A stretch of 64,000 bases of DNA from Trichoderma breve. Lineage: Eukaryota; Ascomycota; Sordariomycetes; Hypocreales; Hypocreaceae. A program made the position numbers and the translations under genes. Below the pieces are notes generated by a model, which saw only the letters and a list, made by a program, of their open reading frames with translations, was not told the origin of the DNA and ran no database searches. Location of the stretch: positions 2,480,001-2,544,000 of the forward strand of contig NW_026611593.1 of the NCBI RefSeq assembly GCF_028502605.1. Reading direction: 5' to 3'. This document shows positions 35,867 to 48,118 of the stretch, in pieces (position 1 is the first letter of the stretch; every line of letters starts with the position of its first letter).

Positions 35867-37450
35867 GCTGAAAAAAGTTGAGATGGGGAAAATAAAATAA
35901 AATATAAGATAAAAGGGGGGAAGTCGAGATGAAAAGAGACGAAAAACAAGACAAGCAAAACTTATTTATACAGGCGTTTTGTTTGGTGACAAGATATGTA
36001 AAAACCGATATATGCCTTTCTCTTTTATCGTGAATCAATAGGCAGCCTTTGTGTAAAAGAAGCGTTCGACGTTTCTATACGCAAGGTTGCAGTGAGGCGA
36101 AGTAAGGAGAAGAGACGAGAAAAAAGACTGCTCAAAAAAGACAAGCAGTTGAAGAATCGAATAACAGATAACCGAAATGTACAAGCCGTTAGACAAAGAA
36201 AAGAGGTGAGACGACAGGTGTAGCCACGTATGATATTTGTTGGTTGGTTGGTTGGTATGATGTTTTGGCGGAGTGTAGTAGTAGTTTTATCAGGTGCGCA
36301 TTGGTTGAGAGATTTCAAAAAAGAGGTAATGAAAAAAGAAGAGACAACAAAGGAGATGCGAAGTGATGAAGAACCGTGGCCAAGATGCCGAAAGCCGGCT
36401 TGCGTATAGAGAAGAAAGTTTAGAAGAGATGGGAGATTCGTTATGATAGCATCGAGGTCGCGTTATGAAGGTTGTGCGTAAATGAACGACTGGTGATGAT
36501 TATTGGTTGCTTGTATCGGAAAAGAGAAGACGGCGAGGGTCGGATCCGTCGAGTCGAGAGAGGTAGGCGAGTTGAGTATGGTGTTGAGAGGAGTGACAAG
36601 TCAAGGAGAGTGAAGCAACGTGGCGGACCAACCAAACTGGCGGCCGGAAGCGGAGCGTAGCTCTCGCTGAAAGGGGGGTGACTCAATCAAGGCGACGAAG
36701 ATTGTACTGGAGTCGCGAGCGCAGTTGAGCCGAAGGAGAACTTTTGGGTGAAAAAGCCGCTGTTGGGAAAAGAGGCTTGTGCCTTATCCGCCGTGTGACT
36801 CGATGAAGATTGACTGAAGATGTCGAGTGCAGGCCGAGACCGGGGGTGGTATGACGAGAACGGCGGGAGGCTGAGTGCCGAGGCAATAGAGTAGAAATTG
36901 GCGACGATATAGTTTGCGGCGAAGCAGTGACAGACAGGACAGTAACACGCTGACAGACGGGAAGCTTGTTGCGGCGTCGAGAATGTCAAGTAGACAAAAG
37001 GCGCTGATGGACCGCTGTAGGGGATCTTGCAAGGCAAAGGGACCCTTCTTTCTCTCGTCGACTGTATCAGGGGATCGGTCGGGATAGTTGACGGACTTGC
37101 GAGCGGATCGTCTCGGGGTGGCGAATTGAGAGTTTGGAGTCAATGCGAATGGGCGCAATGGCAGAGTTTCGAGGACGACGAATAGGATTTGAGAGAGACG
37201 CAAGCTCGAGGAGAAAGAAGGCCTTTGGAGATGGAGGACAGCAGTGCCAGGGGGGAAGGAGGAGATGTGATGGGGGAGGGAATGAAGAAGTAATGTAGGA
37301 ACAGGAAGGGTGAGAGAGAGGATGAAAAGGGAAGACTGGAGACTGGGGATGAGTAAATGGCCGGTGGAAGAGAGTGGAAGCACGGGGGTGTGCACAAGAG
37401 CCACGAGAACCTGCCAGCAGCAGCGCTGGGGGGGTGGGGCAGCGCACTAG
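35867..37450 (-). promoter_or_regulatory. Probable long 5' leader of the kinase gene, with upstream ORFs
   Basis: On the kinase strand this stretch is C/T-rich throughout, especially 36500-37450, as in transcribed fungal leaders. It holds several upstream ATGs; the longest open frame is 36784-37404 (206 codons, no recognisable domain), with shorter ones at 36687-37037 and 36441-36686. Leader status is inferred from composition only; introns within it are possible. A TGGT tetranucleotide repeat sits at 36241-36256. Confidence 0.45.
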
Positions 37451-40400
37451 CCCGCTACCAGCGTCCCATTGAACGAGCGCTACAGGGCGCTACTTGCAGG
37501 TCAACAACGGTATCGGTACAGTTAGCACGCAGCCTACAGTGCCTTATGGTACAGCGCTTGGTTGGACTTGGTAGGAGGATTGATATCCATTAATCACTAG
37601 TGCGAGTACTGGGTACCTGGCCGCCGGCGTCGTGCATGCGGCGGTGCGGGTGCAGCCTGGACACGAGTACGGGGTACTCGGTACTCGGCGGTCGGCGCAG
37701 GGTCCTGGCACACACCTCGTTTTTAGGCAGGACTCGTACAAGTACCTACAGTACTCGATTGGAGTGCTCAGGACCACGTTGCAGCATTGAAGTAGTAAAT
37801 GTTGGGTATCAGTACGAGCTCTGGGCTTTGTACACGGTGTTTGGGGCCCATGCAAGTACTCCGTGGCGCATACTGAGTACAAGGCCGCCGTGCACCGTGC
37901 GCGCTCACGAGCTCAATCGTTGACTCTTTTGCTTCCGGCTGCGGCCTCGCCATCTTTGTTGGGCTCTGCTGAGAGAGTCACGCGTGGTCAAGTTGCGGAG
38001 CACCGTGCGGGCTTTTGCACTTTGGATTGCACCACGCATCCCGCAGGTTCCCGGGCCATGCAGTTTTAGACTGCTGCGCTGGGCACAAAAAGAGAGATGG
38101 CGAGGTACCAAGTGTGTGTCCAGATGGTACAAGCGCAACAGCAGCCGCTTGGTACTCGTGGTAGGTACCCGATAGGGCCTAATCGGGTTGGGGAGTCGCG
38201 GAGTACTCCGTGGCAGCAGTTTTGGTTGCGCTGCAGGCTGCTCGCAAGTACAGCAAGTACTTTCTGCAGGTCAGGTACAGATTGGTCTTATATCAGGCCA
38301 CGCATAGACTGACGATTCGGTACAATCTTCACGGCCTGCATGCCTTCATCATGTTCGCCCGTATCGGTGTGCGCTGAATGGGACCACGCAATGGCTTGGG
38401 TTTCTTACAACATGCGCCGGAATCGCTGCACGAGTCGCATAGCGGTCCTTTGTAAACGTAAACATCAATAATTCGTACAGTACTATTACGAGTATGTAAT
38501 GCTGCTTGTTGATGACGAACAACTTAGAGCCGCTTGGAATGAGAAAGCGGATTGAGTTGTTTTAGTCACCTCCCAACAGGCAAGTCGCAACTGTTAGCGT
38601 TTTGGCCGACTGGTGATGTGCCACGCTAGCAGCAGTGCCAATAGAAATGCCAATATCGACCGGCGCTGACAAACTGGACGCCTCCCCTGGGACTAATGGC
38701 CAATGTAGAGGTTCATGTTCCATTTGCGTCCAGCAACGCAGTCACGCCAGGTGGCGGTCCCCACAGACGACGAAATGACGAGGGTCTGCGTGACTGGGCC
38801 GTGCCGCTGCTGCTTTGGGCCACTGTGCAGCTTAACAATTTTTAGTATGGACAGCATCGTCACCACCTATCCTATCGATTCGCTCACCTTACAGCACTCA
38901 CACAGGTGGTGCCAGTAGCGTCTATCTTCACCGCACGGACGGGCATCAATGCGAGTTACTCATCCTTGGGGAACCAACGTCCGCAATCCGGAGCACACCC
39001 TCAGCCAAGCGACCCAAAGATGCGATGCGTGCCGCTGCCAATCGCCAGTCTCGGGCCAGCATCGCCGGGGGTAAACTGTATGTACGAGTATTCGTATGTA
39101 CACGCACACGCATATGCACTGGTACGTGTACATGTCGGAGTACATGTCATGCTCTCTCTCTCTCTGCAGGATCGCTTAGTTGTATCTCGGCCGCGGATCG
39201 CCATCCGTCCACGTCGCGGCACGACAAGTCGAAACAGACAGGCAAAAGCAAAGCAAGAACATGACAGCAGTGCTGCGTGGCACCAATTGAGATGCATATA
39301 TCGTCTCTTCTGCTTTCGTCCCCGCGTTTATTTTGCCCGCAGCAAGCGCTGAGATACAGGGTCTCATAGTCATACAGGGTCGAGGGCACACGACATCAAT
39401 CAATCCAAACGGGGCTGCAGCTCTTGGTTACTGATACGACTATTGTTTGCTTCTCACGCTAGGGGACTTGCTAGCCAGCAGCCCAAAGTTGAGCTACTTG
39501 CCTATCTCGCATCCCGTGTTCCCAAATGTGGTAGCGATAATCGCAGATGCTAGACAAAAGGTAAGATACGAAGTGGTAGCAGAAGCTTGAGGCTGCTGGC
39601 CAATCCGTCGATCGCACGCCGTTTACTGTACACACCTCTACAACGCTGTGCCTCGACCGGTGGCAGAAAAGATGGGCATTGCATAGCCTCCATCTTCATT
39701 TACAACGGCTCCCCCCTTCTTTACTCTCTACTTCCTACTCGCACTATGTATATGATAGCTGACGCAGCCGCGCTTCATACGGAGTACATTGGGTCGCCAT
39801 ACAGTACGAGTACATATCGCTCTGCGTGCGGTTGCCCGTCAAGGTACTCGTACAGGTAATTAGACTTTCTGCTATATATGTCGTGATTGACGAGATTGGC
39901 CTCTCTGCGCAGTGCCAAACCCGCGGACGTGGACAGACAGTACCTCAAGCACTGGTACCCGCACCCCCGTCTGCGATGCATCTCGGTTGCAACTCAAGAG
40001 GGGAGACGAGAAACAGATACCCTTGGCCTAAGTACCTGCCGGATCCTGCGCAGATTGTCGAAGCAACATTAGACCCGGACCGGGTTTCTGCGTTTCATGT
40101 GCACAGGTATGTCCCAATGCCAGACCTGATTGGACCGAGACATGATTTTTGTTTCCTCTCGTACTGTACCGTATCGCAGAGAAACTTGGGGGTTTGATAC
40201 TGTATACTGTACACAGTACAGGTTCGTTTCGTGCCTTGTGCAACCCTTTGTCCGGCTTGTCTCGACTTTGCGTCCAACCACGGCGGCAGATCTGGTGCAC
40301 TGTCGGACACCAGAAACTCGAAACAAACGAGTTCATGTACTCCCCAGCCATTGGCACCGGCAGTGTTTCACATTCGGAGCGCCATGTCCAGGGAGAGAGA

Positions 40401-42504
40401 GAGCAATCAAGCCACCTTTCTGCTGGTCATGCTGTAAGGGAGGGAGACTCAGACAAGATGCTGTTTTTTGCCATTCTTCAAGGGCGAGTGAACCCTTGGT
40501 TATAGAATTTTCCATTTATGGTACGGCTATGCAAACATGATGCAATTAGTGGACCATGCGTGAACAAGACAAAAACGAAGAAAAGACGAGCGAAACCTGC
40601 ATTGGAATGCCCGTTTCGCAATCTGGCTCGGGTTTCTGGGGGAACAAGATGGAAAGCCAACAAATAGCCAAAATAAGGCCCGTCCATGCATCATCCTGCG
40701 CCGCGCCGGCGCCTTGACTGGCACTGGGCGTTGGGCAGGCATCTTCGGCCGGCTAAAGTAAACAAAAACGGCGCTTCAATTGGTTGCCTTGGACGCATCC
40801 AGGAATTGGCCCCCTTTTGATTGATTTTCGGTTTTGAGCGCAAATCAATAACTCGCAACTGTTGATCCGTATGTGCGAGCGAGTATATACTCGAATGTAC
40901 AGCTACCTAGTACCTACCTGTTGCTGGAGAAAGCATGGATGCAGCTGCAAGTACGGATACGGAGACGGATTATGATTATGGGGTCTGCACTTTAATGCCG
41001 GAAGCAAATCGCCGTCCGTCCAGGTACACCGGAGTTGCAAGTACCTTGATAATTTCAATCCCAATTCATTATGCCCAGACTCCCTTATTACCCAGTATCC
41101 AGTCCCAGTATATTACCCACCGCAACACGCAACACGCAAGCATCCAGTCCATTCTGTCAACGTGTCCTGTCCTAAAATTGGGTGAGTCGAGAGTCAATGG
41201 AACTTTCCATCACGGCCGCTCTCATTCCACAGCCGACCCAGTGAACAGTGGCAATCACTCAATTGCCGTCATAGGGGCCCAGTATTGATATGTTTCTCCA
41301 TAGATAGATAGCACGAACTGACAATCACGATGGAGCACGCAAAAGGTGTCCATCCATTCTGTTACTCACAGTACAGTGGGCTAGTGCCGCTGTCGGCGGA
41401 TAAACAATGCGGCACGGCGCTGTAACCACTAGCATGCCCGCTAGCACCATCAAGCATCAATCAATCAATCAGATGGGTGTGGTTCTCTCCCCCTGGATGT
41501 TTCTGTCTGTCGCTGTCTGAATGGCGAGCTTTTTTCGCTAAACGAATGCGCAAAGTGGTGTCATCCTTTACAAAAAGCAAGCAAACATAAGCCGTTTTGT
41601 TGATCCATCAAGGTCCAGTTCTACAGCGCGACATTCCTACCCCCTACTGGCCACAACAAGCACTTGCATGGAAAATCCTGCTTTTTTGCATTTCCCCCGT
41701 GTACGTAAATCGAGAGAGACTAGACTAGGGGCGCAAAACGTCGCCCTGGCAAAGCGACAGAAAACCAAAGAAGCAGAGCAAAAGAGAGAAGAAGAAGAAG
41801 AAGAGAAAAAAACCTCCCCTGACCGCCTTCCAAGAGGCTAAAGTCGTCAAAGGTGCTGCACGCTGACGCACCTCTATGCGCCTCTAATGCAACCCTCATG
41901 CATGCAGGCTACCCCGAATGATACTACTCGTGCTTCTTTGTCTCAGTCCAACAACCACCTACACACAGCAGCAAGCAAGCAGCCCAGACCCCCTAATTAA
42001 TTCAAGCCAGGAACTAGCCTAGAGTGCTGTATCGTACTACGAAGGGGTGTGGCCCCCGTCAATGTGCGTCGGGCTCTAGGGTAGCAAGCAGCAAAAAAAA
42101 CCCGCTTGGCACCAAACAGGCAAGTAGGAGCAAAAAGTACCCAAACAATGACGATTGCTCGCCCGATTGAGGGGGGAAAATGAGGTAAAAGAGTGTGAGA
42201 AAAAAAAATTAGAGAGGGCTCCATCTACCCGTCGTAGGAAAATTTTCCCTTTCCCGCTGGAGCCCCTGGACCTGTTTTTTTCTCTCTCAGCTACAGTTTA
42301 TTACGACTACGCTCTTACTAAACACTGCAACCCCAGCCTTGCCGACTCCCGTTACTCTCTCGGGTTCTTTTTCTTGGTACGAGTACGTAAAAAAGACTGC
42401 ACTAGAATATTCTGCAGGCTGTCTGTCCCCTCACCGCCTGCGTCTCTCAGTGTCCCTTGTCAAGTAGTTTCTCAGCTAAAGATAGACAAGACAGAAAAAA
42501 AGAG
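37451..42504. other. 5-kb gene-free block rich in GTAC motifs
   Basis: No exon chain found on either strand. GTAC words are frequent between 37600 and 40300, including GGGTACTCGGTACTCGG near 37673, a perfect palindrome CGGAGTACTCCG at 38199-38210, and an exact TACGGAGTA at 39778-39786. Other features: TACCTAGTACCTACCTG-like sequence near 40907, an (ATCA) run at 41455-41471, and A/G-rich simple sequence at 41770-41815. It separates the kinase and UTR4 promoters. I see no transposase or reverse-transcriptase remnant. Confidence 0.5.
38199..38210. repeat. Perfect 12-bp palindrome CGGAGTACTCCG
   Basis: Two inverted copies of the dispersed CGGAGTA word meet at one point. The CGG...CCG arrangement also resembles an inverted-repeat site for Zn2Cys6 regulators, but no binding can be claimed. 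Confidence 0.6.
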
Positions 42505-43727
42505 ATGGCTGCTGAGACAGATTTTGGCGAGTTCCAAGTCCTCCTGCTAGACATTGGTATGGCGCCCCCTCCCCCCACTTACCCCGGGCTGATCAACGTG
42601 GCCAGCGACGAGCTGCGCGAATTCGCATCACGGGTTGCCCTTTGCTTCTTGCTCGCATCTTCCTCTCATGTCCCTCACGTCCTCTTCGCCTGCTGATTGC
42701 TTATCGCGCAACCTTCACTCATGCAGAGGGCACCGTCTGTCCCATCTCCTTTGTCAAGGATGTCTTGGTGAGTTCTCCCTTGGCTGGCTCTCATTCGTCC
42801 CCCGGCGACGGTCTGGATTCGCTGTCCCGTCAATCGCCGCCGGCCATCCCTGTCCGGCAGCCAATCGAGTGGCGATGTGCAAGACTAGACCACCCTTGCC
42901 TTTCCCCAACACGACACCTAGCTTCCTGCTCAACCACCTTATGCGCGCATAGTGCTGGTGCTGCTCTTCATTGCTGTACTCGTCCACTCGTCTCTATCCC
43001 GTCCCGTCCCAAACGCCGTGGCTGACTTTGAATGGGCCCTGCGCCGTGTTTCTCCTCACTTCAGTTTCCCTATGCCCTCGATGTCCTGCCCACGTTCTTG
43101 ACTGAGCAGTGGGATGAGTCGAGCTTTGCCGAGTACCGCAACGCTTTCCCCGACGAGTACCGCAACGACCGCAGTGCCTTTGAGGCGCACGTTCGGGACC
43201 TCGTCGCCCGAGATGTCAAGGCTTCGTACCTAAAGGCGCTCCAAGGGTACCTCTGGAAGAAGGGGTACGAGTCCGGAGTCCTCAAAGCTCCACTGTTCCC
43301 TGACGTGCCGCCTTTCATCACCAATGCCCATGCGGCCGGCCAGAAAATCATGATATACTCGTCCGGATCGGTCCCGGCCCAGAAGTTATTCTTTGCTCAC
43401 ACGACCGCCCAACCCCCCGACATGAGCGTCCTTATTTCTGACTGGTTCGACACCGTCAATGCGGGGCCCAAGACCGACGTGGCTAGCTACACCACTATCC
43501 TGTCTCACTATCCGGACATCAGCCCCGCACGTTGGATCTTCCTGAGCGACAACCTCAACGAGGTGGACGCTGCTCGCCAGTCGGGCATGCACAGTGTCCC
43601 GGCCGTCAGACCGGGCAATGCACCGCTGCCGTCCCATCACCCGTTGACTGAGTTTGCCCTTTCCGAGTTCACTCCAGTCTCTGTTGCACAGGCCGCAGCT
43701 GGCATTGCATCCAAAAAGTCGGCCTGA
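42505..43727 (+). CDS. UTR4: Enolase-phosphatase E1 / acireductone synthase (Utr4)
   Basis: Three exons, 42505-42556, 42727-42767 and 43065-43727, give 251 aa. The reaction converts diketo-methylthiopentyl phosphate to acireductone in the methionine salvage pathway (family knowledge). HAD motifs are complete: DIEGT (16-20, split across the first intron), IYSSGS, the Lys in GPKTDVASY, and FLSDNLNEVDAA. The segment VCPISFVKDVLFPYALDVLP confirms both joins. Intron 1 is 170 nt and intron 2 is 297 nt, long for this window, with an exon of only 41 nt between them. Length fits the family (about 230-260 aa). A C/T-rich leader precedes the ATG. Confidence 0.94.
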
Positions 43728-44271
43728 AAGATAGAAGGCCCGTTGGGGATTGGTAGCTCGACTTTCAACACTCAAGCAAGTTTCCCTTCGCCGTACTCGT
43801 AAATACCCCCCACGAGTCAGTTGATGGCGGGGAAAGAATCCGGTAGTCAGGTGTTCAACATCGCATATTTAGATGACGGCAGCTTCGTGCAAGTATGTGC
43901 TGATATGTCGACAAATTGTTGCCAGCTAAAAAGGAAGAAATGCTATTTGACTGGGTCGCTTGTGAGATCAACCATGCGGGGGACTAGTTGACCGCCATCT
44001 CGACGCTCGGTTGGAGGTTTCGACCTGCTTGGGGGTGTGTGGGAGGGGGAGAGGTATGTAGGGAGGAACTTCCTAGGCGGTCAGTGTGTGGCTTGCTTCT
44101 TCTCCAAAAAAGACAACCAAAGAAAAGCAGTTCTTTGCCGAAAGTATCATGACGCTCCGCACCCGATTTTGTTGGGCCCTAGTGCATGAAGCTGTTCGTC
44201 CAAGATGCCGCATACCGAGTTGGGAGCTGTGTCGTGATCCGAAGCTTCCTGTCCGTCAGAAGATAGACCAA
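43728..44271. other. Convergent intergenic stretch between UTR4 and BMT2
   Basis: About 540 bp between stop codons. No repeat or extra gene seen. Confidence 0.5.
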
Positions 44272-45138
44272 TCAGGTCTTTTGCCCTTTGAGCGTCATGA
44301 CGAAGTTGTTTCTGGTCTTTCCTGGGTTGACTTCTTGCTTCGGAAACGTCAGGCCGTCCTTTACCACTCCCGCGACTCTTCTCCATAAGCTGTAGGCCAG
44401 TTTCTGTGTCTTTTTGCTCCTCACTCTCGTGTAACAAAGCGCAGCCATCAGCTCATCAAACTTGTCATCCGTAAAGTACCGCGAATTGTCGACACAGCTC
44501 CTCGGTAGGACGACGAAGAGACAGGGAAAGAGAGGTTCGGTAGTAATCGTGGTGTCGGTATCGGCCCGGAGAAACGACAGCGTTCGTAGAAGCATGGCGC
44601 CACGGCCGAGAGCATCGGGCACGAAGTTGAGAACCAAGCTCAGCGAGATGATATCGAATGGGCCCTTGCCATTTTCAGGCAACGGCCTCTCCATAAAGTC
44701 CTGCTGCTGAATGCCCGGTTCCTGGCTGTTCAAGTCAATGTGCTCAACGTTGAAGATTTTGCTAGTTGAACAAGCGTTTCGGGTGCTCAACGCCCCGACT
44801 TCGAGCATCTGCAGAGTTTGAGTTTGCTTCTTGAGCTCATCCAGCGGGAGCCAGTCCATGAGAACCTTTGATGTATCTCCCCCTCTGTCGATGCTTTGTC
44901 CCTGTAGGCTGGCCTTTTGATAGTGATCCAACCCTCCCAGACTCTCGAGCTCAGCTGTGACCTTGGCTTCTGTTGCCTTATCTCCACTTCTGATGGCCCT
45001 TTTTCTAGTCTTTTCCAGCTGATGGTGCTTGTTGATCAGTGTCCTGCTTGCCTTTCGAGTCATAGAACGCGATGGTGTAGCAAGCGGTGGCCGGCCTTGG
45101 GTGAGACGAGTCAACGCCTTTTTCTTCTTGACGACCAT
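44272..45138 (-). CDS. BMT2: 25S rRNA adenine-N1 methyltransferase (Bmt2)
   Basis: A single exon of 288 aa from the ATG at 45138. A basic N-terminus (MVVKKKKALTRL) and a charged helical region with SLGGLDHYQKASLQGQ precede the Rossmann-type motif MLEVGALST (111-119), where the usual Gly-rich loop is replaced by the Bmt2-type GALS. FDIISLSLVLNFVPD (161-175) and RGAMLLRTLSFL follow, then LFVVLPRSCVDNSRYF and an end with NNFVMTLKG. Bmt2 uses S-adenosylmethionine to methylate one adenine of 25S rRNA in the nucleolus (family knowledge). It shares a 637-bp divergent region with the ribosomal protein uL23 gene. Confidence 0.92.
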   Translation of the reverse strand: MVVKKKKALTRLTQGRPPLATPSRSMTRKASRTLINKHHQLEKTRKRAIRSGDKATEAKVTAELESLGGLDHYQKASLQGQSIDRGGDTSKVLMDWLPLDELKKQTQTLQMLEVGALSTRNACSTSKIFNVEHIDLNSQEPGIQQQDFMERPLPENGKGPFDIISLSLVLNFVPDALGRGAMLLRTLSFLRADTDTTITTEPLFPCLFVVLPRSCVDNSRYFTDDKFDELMAALCYTRVRSKKTQKLAYSLWRRVAGVVKDGLTFPKQEVNPGKTRNNFVMTLKGQKT

Positions 45139-45775
45139 GATTCCTTGTGTTGTTGGGGAGGACGCCCCCGGTATCTCTATCAGGCAGGGAAGATATCCTG
45201 GCTATGAGGATGAGATGTTGTTGATGAGCAGGATGAGCTTCGTGGTGACACTCGCACCAATTCCAATATCACGGACAGCTGCTGACGAAGGAATGAAATG
45301 ACGCCTGTGATACCGGGTGTGGCATAACTAGCCCTTCAGCGTTGAAGTTGCATCGTGTAATAAGGCCTCGGACCGATAGTTTCTGCGTACGAGGTGCTGC
45401 GTTCAGAGTCTCGACGCCTCGGCGTGCAGACAAAGGACCATCTGGCCGAAATGATGAGAATGGCCATATTGCACACACTTTTTACTTATAAATACTCATC
45501 CGAATGCGGTTAGCACATTTGGCAAAACCTATCAATGATGCTCGTGGATGAAAGTCACATGATTTTTGCGCTGAACAGGCCAATCACAACACACGCTTGC
45601 TGGAGCCCTAATTTTTTTTTCAATTTCGCCCACACTGGCGGATTAATCTACCTCACGTAGCTGGAGAGACTTCTTTTCCCTTCTCTTTTTTTTTTTGCTT
45701 TCACTATTCCGATAAGTCGACAACTCCTCAACCGCACAATCCCTTTCCGTGCAAATTCGACACCAAGCCGATACA
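45139..45775. promoter_or_regulatory. Divergent promoter between BMT2 and uL23
   Basis: 637 bp between the two ATGs. Near the uL23 side are two homopolymer T runs (45609-45619 and 45687-45697). The pairing of an rRNA-modifying enzyme with a ribosomal protein suggests shared control, which is inference only. Confidence 0.5.
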
Positions 45776-46567
45776 ATGGCCCCCGCTAACAAGAAAGGTA
45801 CGACTTGAAAGAGAGTCTTGTTGTCGTCGACGGAGCCGAAAGCCATCAAACCGTTTTTGCGAAGCGACGATACACACACAACACAAAATGCTCTCCCCAA
45901 TCTCCGCGCAAGCATCATGCAGCAGCAGATTTTGCGAGTTCTGAATAAGAGCGATTGCTGATGCGTCATGTTCATGTAGCTGCCGCCAAGGGCTCCAAGC
46001 AGGCCAACGCCGCTGCCAAGGCCGCCCTCAAGGGTGTAAGTAAATTCTCTTTTTGATATAAATCGCAGAACCAAGGAAATCGTTTAAGGGCCAGTTTTCG
46101 CTAACAAGACATGCTTTGATGTACAGACTCACTCCTCCAAGAACCGCAAGGTCCGCCTGACCACCTCTTTCCACCGCCCCAAGACTCTGGTCCTGTCCCG
46201 CGCTCCTCGCTACCCCCGCAAGGCCATCAACCACGTCCCCCGTCTTGATGAGCACAAGATCATCATCCACCCTCTCAACACTGAGAGCGCCATGAAGAAG
46301 ATGGAGGAGAACAACACCCTGGTCTTCATCGTCGATGTCAAGGCCAACAAGGCCCAGATCAAGCTGGCCCTCAAGAAGCTCTACGACATTGACACCGTCA
46401 AGATCAACACCCTGATCCGGTATGTTTTTAACGGTTCTGCGTTATGATATAAAAAGAATCATACTAATTCAATTTATAGCCCTGACGGCTCCAAGAAGGC
46501 CTACGCCCGCCTGACCCCCGATGTCGATGCCCTCGACATTGCCGCCAACAAGCTGTCCCTGGTTTAA
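45776..46567 (+). CDS. RPL25: 60S ribosomal protein uL23 (L25/L23A)
   Basis: Four exons, 45776-45797, 45980-46035, 46127-46419 and 46480-46567, give 152 aa. Exon 1 is only 22 nt and is followed by a 182-nt intron, a typical ribosomal-protein pattern. A basic Ala/Lys N-tail ([19 protein letters not shown]) leads into the conserved [38 protein letters not shown] and [19 protein letters not shown], ending [10 protein letters not shown]. uL23 lies at the polypeptide exit tunnel and binds 25S rRNA (family knowledge). Branch sites GCTAAC and ACTAAT are visible in introns 2 and 3. Certain identification. Confidence 0.97.
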
Positions 46568-47100
46568 GCTGGATACTTTGTTGAGCAGAGGTCGTTTTTT
46601 CTTTAGTCTTTCTTTTTTTCTCGGCAACGGAATTGGTCTGGTCTTGAATGCGTGCGCACAACACAAAAAAGCATGGGCATCGGAAACTATGGGAGTTGAA
46701 GCTTTGTCACTTATCGGATCGAAATTATGATACTATATGCAAAGACAAGCCGGTCCATCCACGTACCGAATTTCGGGGAAAACAAGAAGAGAGAATAAAT
46801 GAAGACGGGAAGTGATGACAATTTCCAATGTTTGCCGTGATACTCTTCCATACTTGATCTATGTTTCAATTCTTCCCACCGCGTAGTTGAATAGTGTTAA
46901 GCTCAAGTGAAGTAATCCCATCATCCTCAAACTCACAACCTTTCTCAATGGTTCTCCACGTTATGGCAATCAAATCAAATAGAAGGAAGAATGTTCTATT
47001 CCCATTCCACATAACCAATTCCATATCCTCATAGCACAATACATAGCATCCATCATACATAATCGTACAACCCACCTCCCCAATCCTAACCCCTCGTCTA
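46568..47100. other. Convergent intergenic stretch between uL23 and TIM8
   Basis: The uL23 3' UTR starts T-rich (46595-46620). Nothing else can be supported. Confidence 0.5.
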
Positions 47101-47486
47101 TTATGACCGCATGTTATTTAAATGCTTCATCGTCAAGAAATTAATATCCAAAAACCGATCCACGCAGTTCGCCAAGCACCCTTCCTCGCCCTTCTCCAGC
47201 TTCGCGCCCTTGATGTTGCCAGTCACGCACTTTTTCCAGCAAATCTGCGTCAAGTTGTGCGTCTCTGCACATTTGTTTCGTTAGCAACCATTCCCAACTC
47301 TCAATTTTCTCTCTGGTAGTTTAGAAGGAGATGGGAGGGGGGAGGAAGGGAAGGGAAGGGAGACGTACGGGCTTGAATCTGCGATCGCTGCTGCTCATTC
47401 GCAAGGAACTGGCGCAGCTCCGTCTTATCTTTATCGTTGAGCTTCTCGAGATCGAGGTTCTCGATTCCAGTCTGTGCGGCGTTCAT
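47101..47486 (-). CDS. TIM8: Mitochondrial intermembrane-space chaperone Tim8
   Basis: Two exons, 47486-47369 and 47264-47101, joined over a 104-nt intron, give 93 aa. The twin CX3C motif is present: CWKKC (48-52) and CLANC (69-73), 16 residues apart as in small Tim proteins. The helix before it ([19 protein letters not shown]) and the end [16 protein letters not shown] fit Tim8 rather than Tim9, 10 or 13. Tim8 with Tim13 escorts hydrophobic precursors across the intermembrane space (family knowledge). The first in-frame ATG is 47486; an upstream TTG in frame is not needed. Confidence 0.94.
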
Positions 47487-48118
47487 GGTGGGCAATCAAA
47501 CGTTTATCGTGATATTCGTAAATAAAAAATTCAGGTTTCTATTGAAAAAGGAAGGGTAACCGGAGTGTAAGGAAGAGGGCGGTAAATCCGGGGCTTTGTA
47601 TGTAGAATTGATTTGAATGGGATGGAGGCTGATAATAATTTTTCCTTGCTTTGGGTTTTGGGCCAATGGTGGTGTAGTGTTGGAGGTGTGGGTGGACGAA
47701 TGGGAGGGGAGGGATTCGTCTCCACTCTGGGATAGCTTGAAATGCCTTCAATAGAGAGAGATGAAGAAGATGAAGGTATTGGACTTGAACAGGTTGTTGG
47801 TTCTCGATTCTAAGAAGAGAGAAATTATGTGTGATTGTGTATTTCTAGCATAGTCTCTTGATGCGGGTGAAAATGACAAATGTATGTATATGCATAATGA
47901 ATTCAAACTATTATATCACAAGCAAGGCTATAATCATGACCACACGCCTCAGAATGCTTCCCGAGTCTATGATGCCAATTCTACCCTAACAACGACCAAT
48001 GAATAAACAAGAAAAGTGCAACAAGAAACAACAAAACAAACAAGACAAAAACAAGCAAGAAAACACAAAACTAAGCCACCCTTTTATGTACCAGACCGCT
48101 ACATACAATTCTCGTCCT
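47487..48118. other. Intergenic: TIM8 promoter and magnesium-transporter 3' region
   Basis: A/C-rich simple sequence (aacaagaaaacaca type) at 48000-48075 is likely the transporter 3' UTR read on the opposite strand. No gene seen. Confidence 0.5.

Noticed and set aside
36784..37404. 206-codon open frame upstream of the kinase as a separate gene
   Set aside because: Low-complexity Leu/Ser/Pro translation from C/T-rich DNA; better read as leader with an upstream ORF.
45798..45979. Possible intronic snoRNA in the first intron of uL23
   Set aside because: No convincing C box (RTGATGA) with paired D box and terminal stem could be found.
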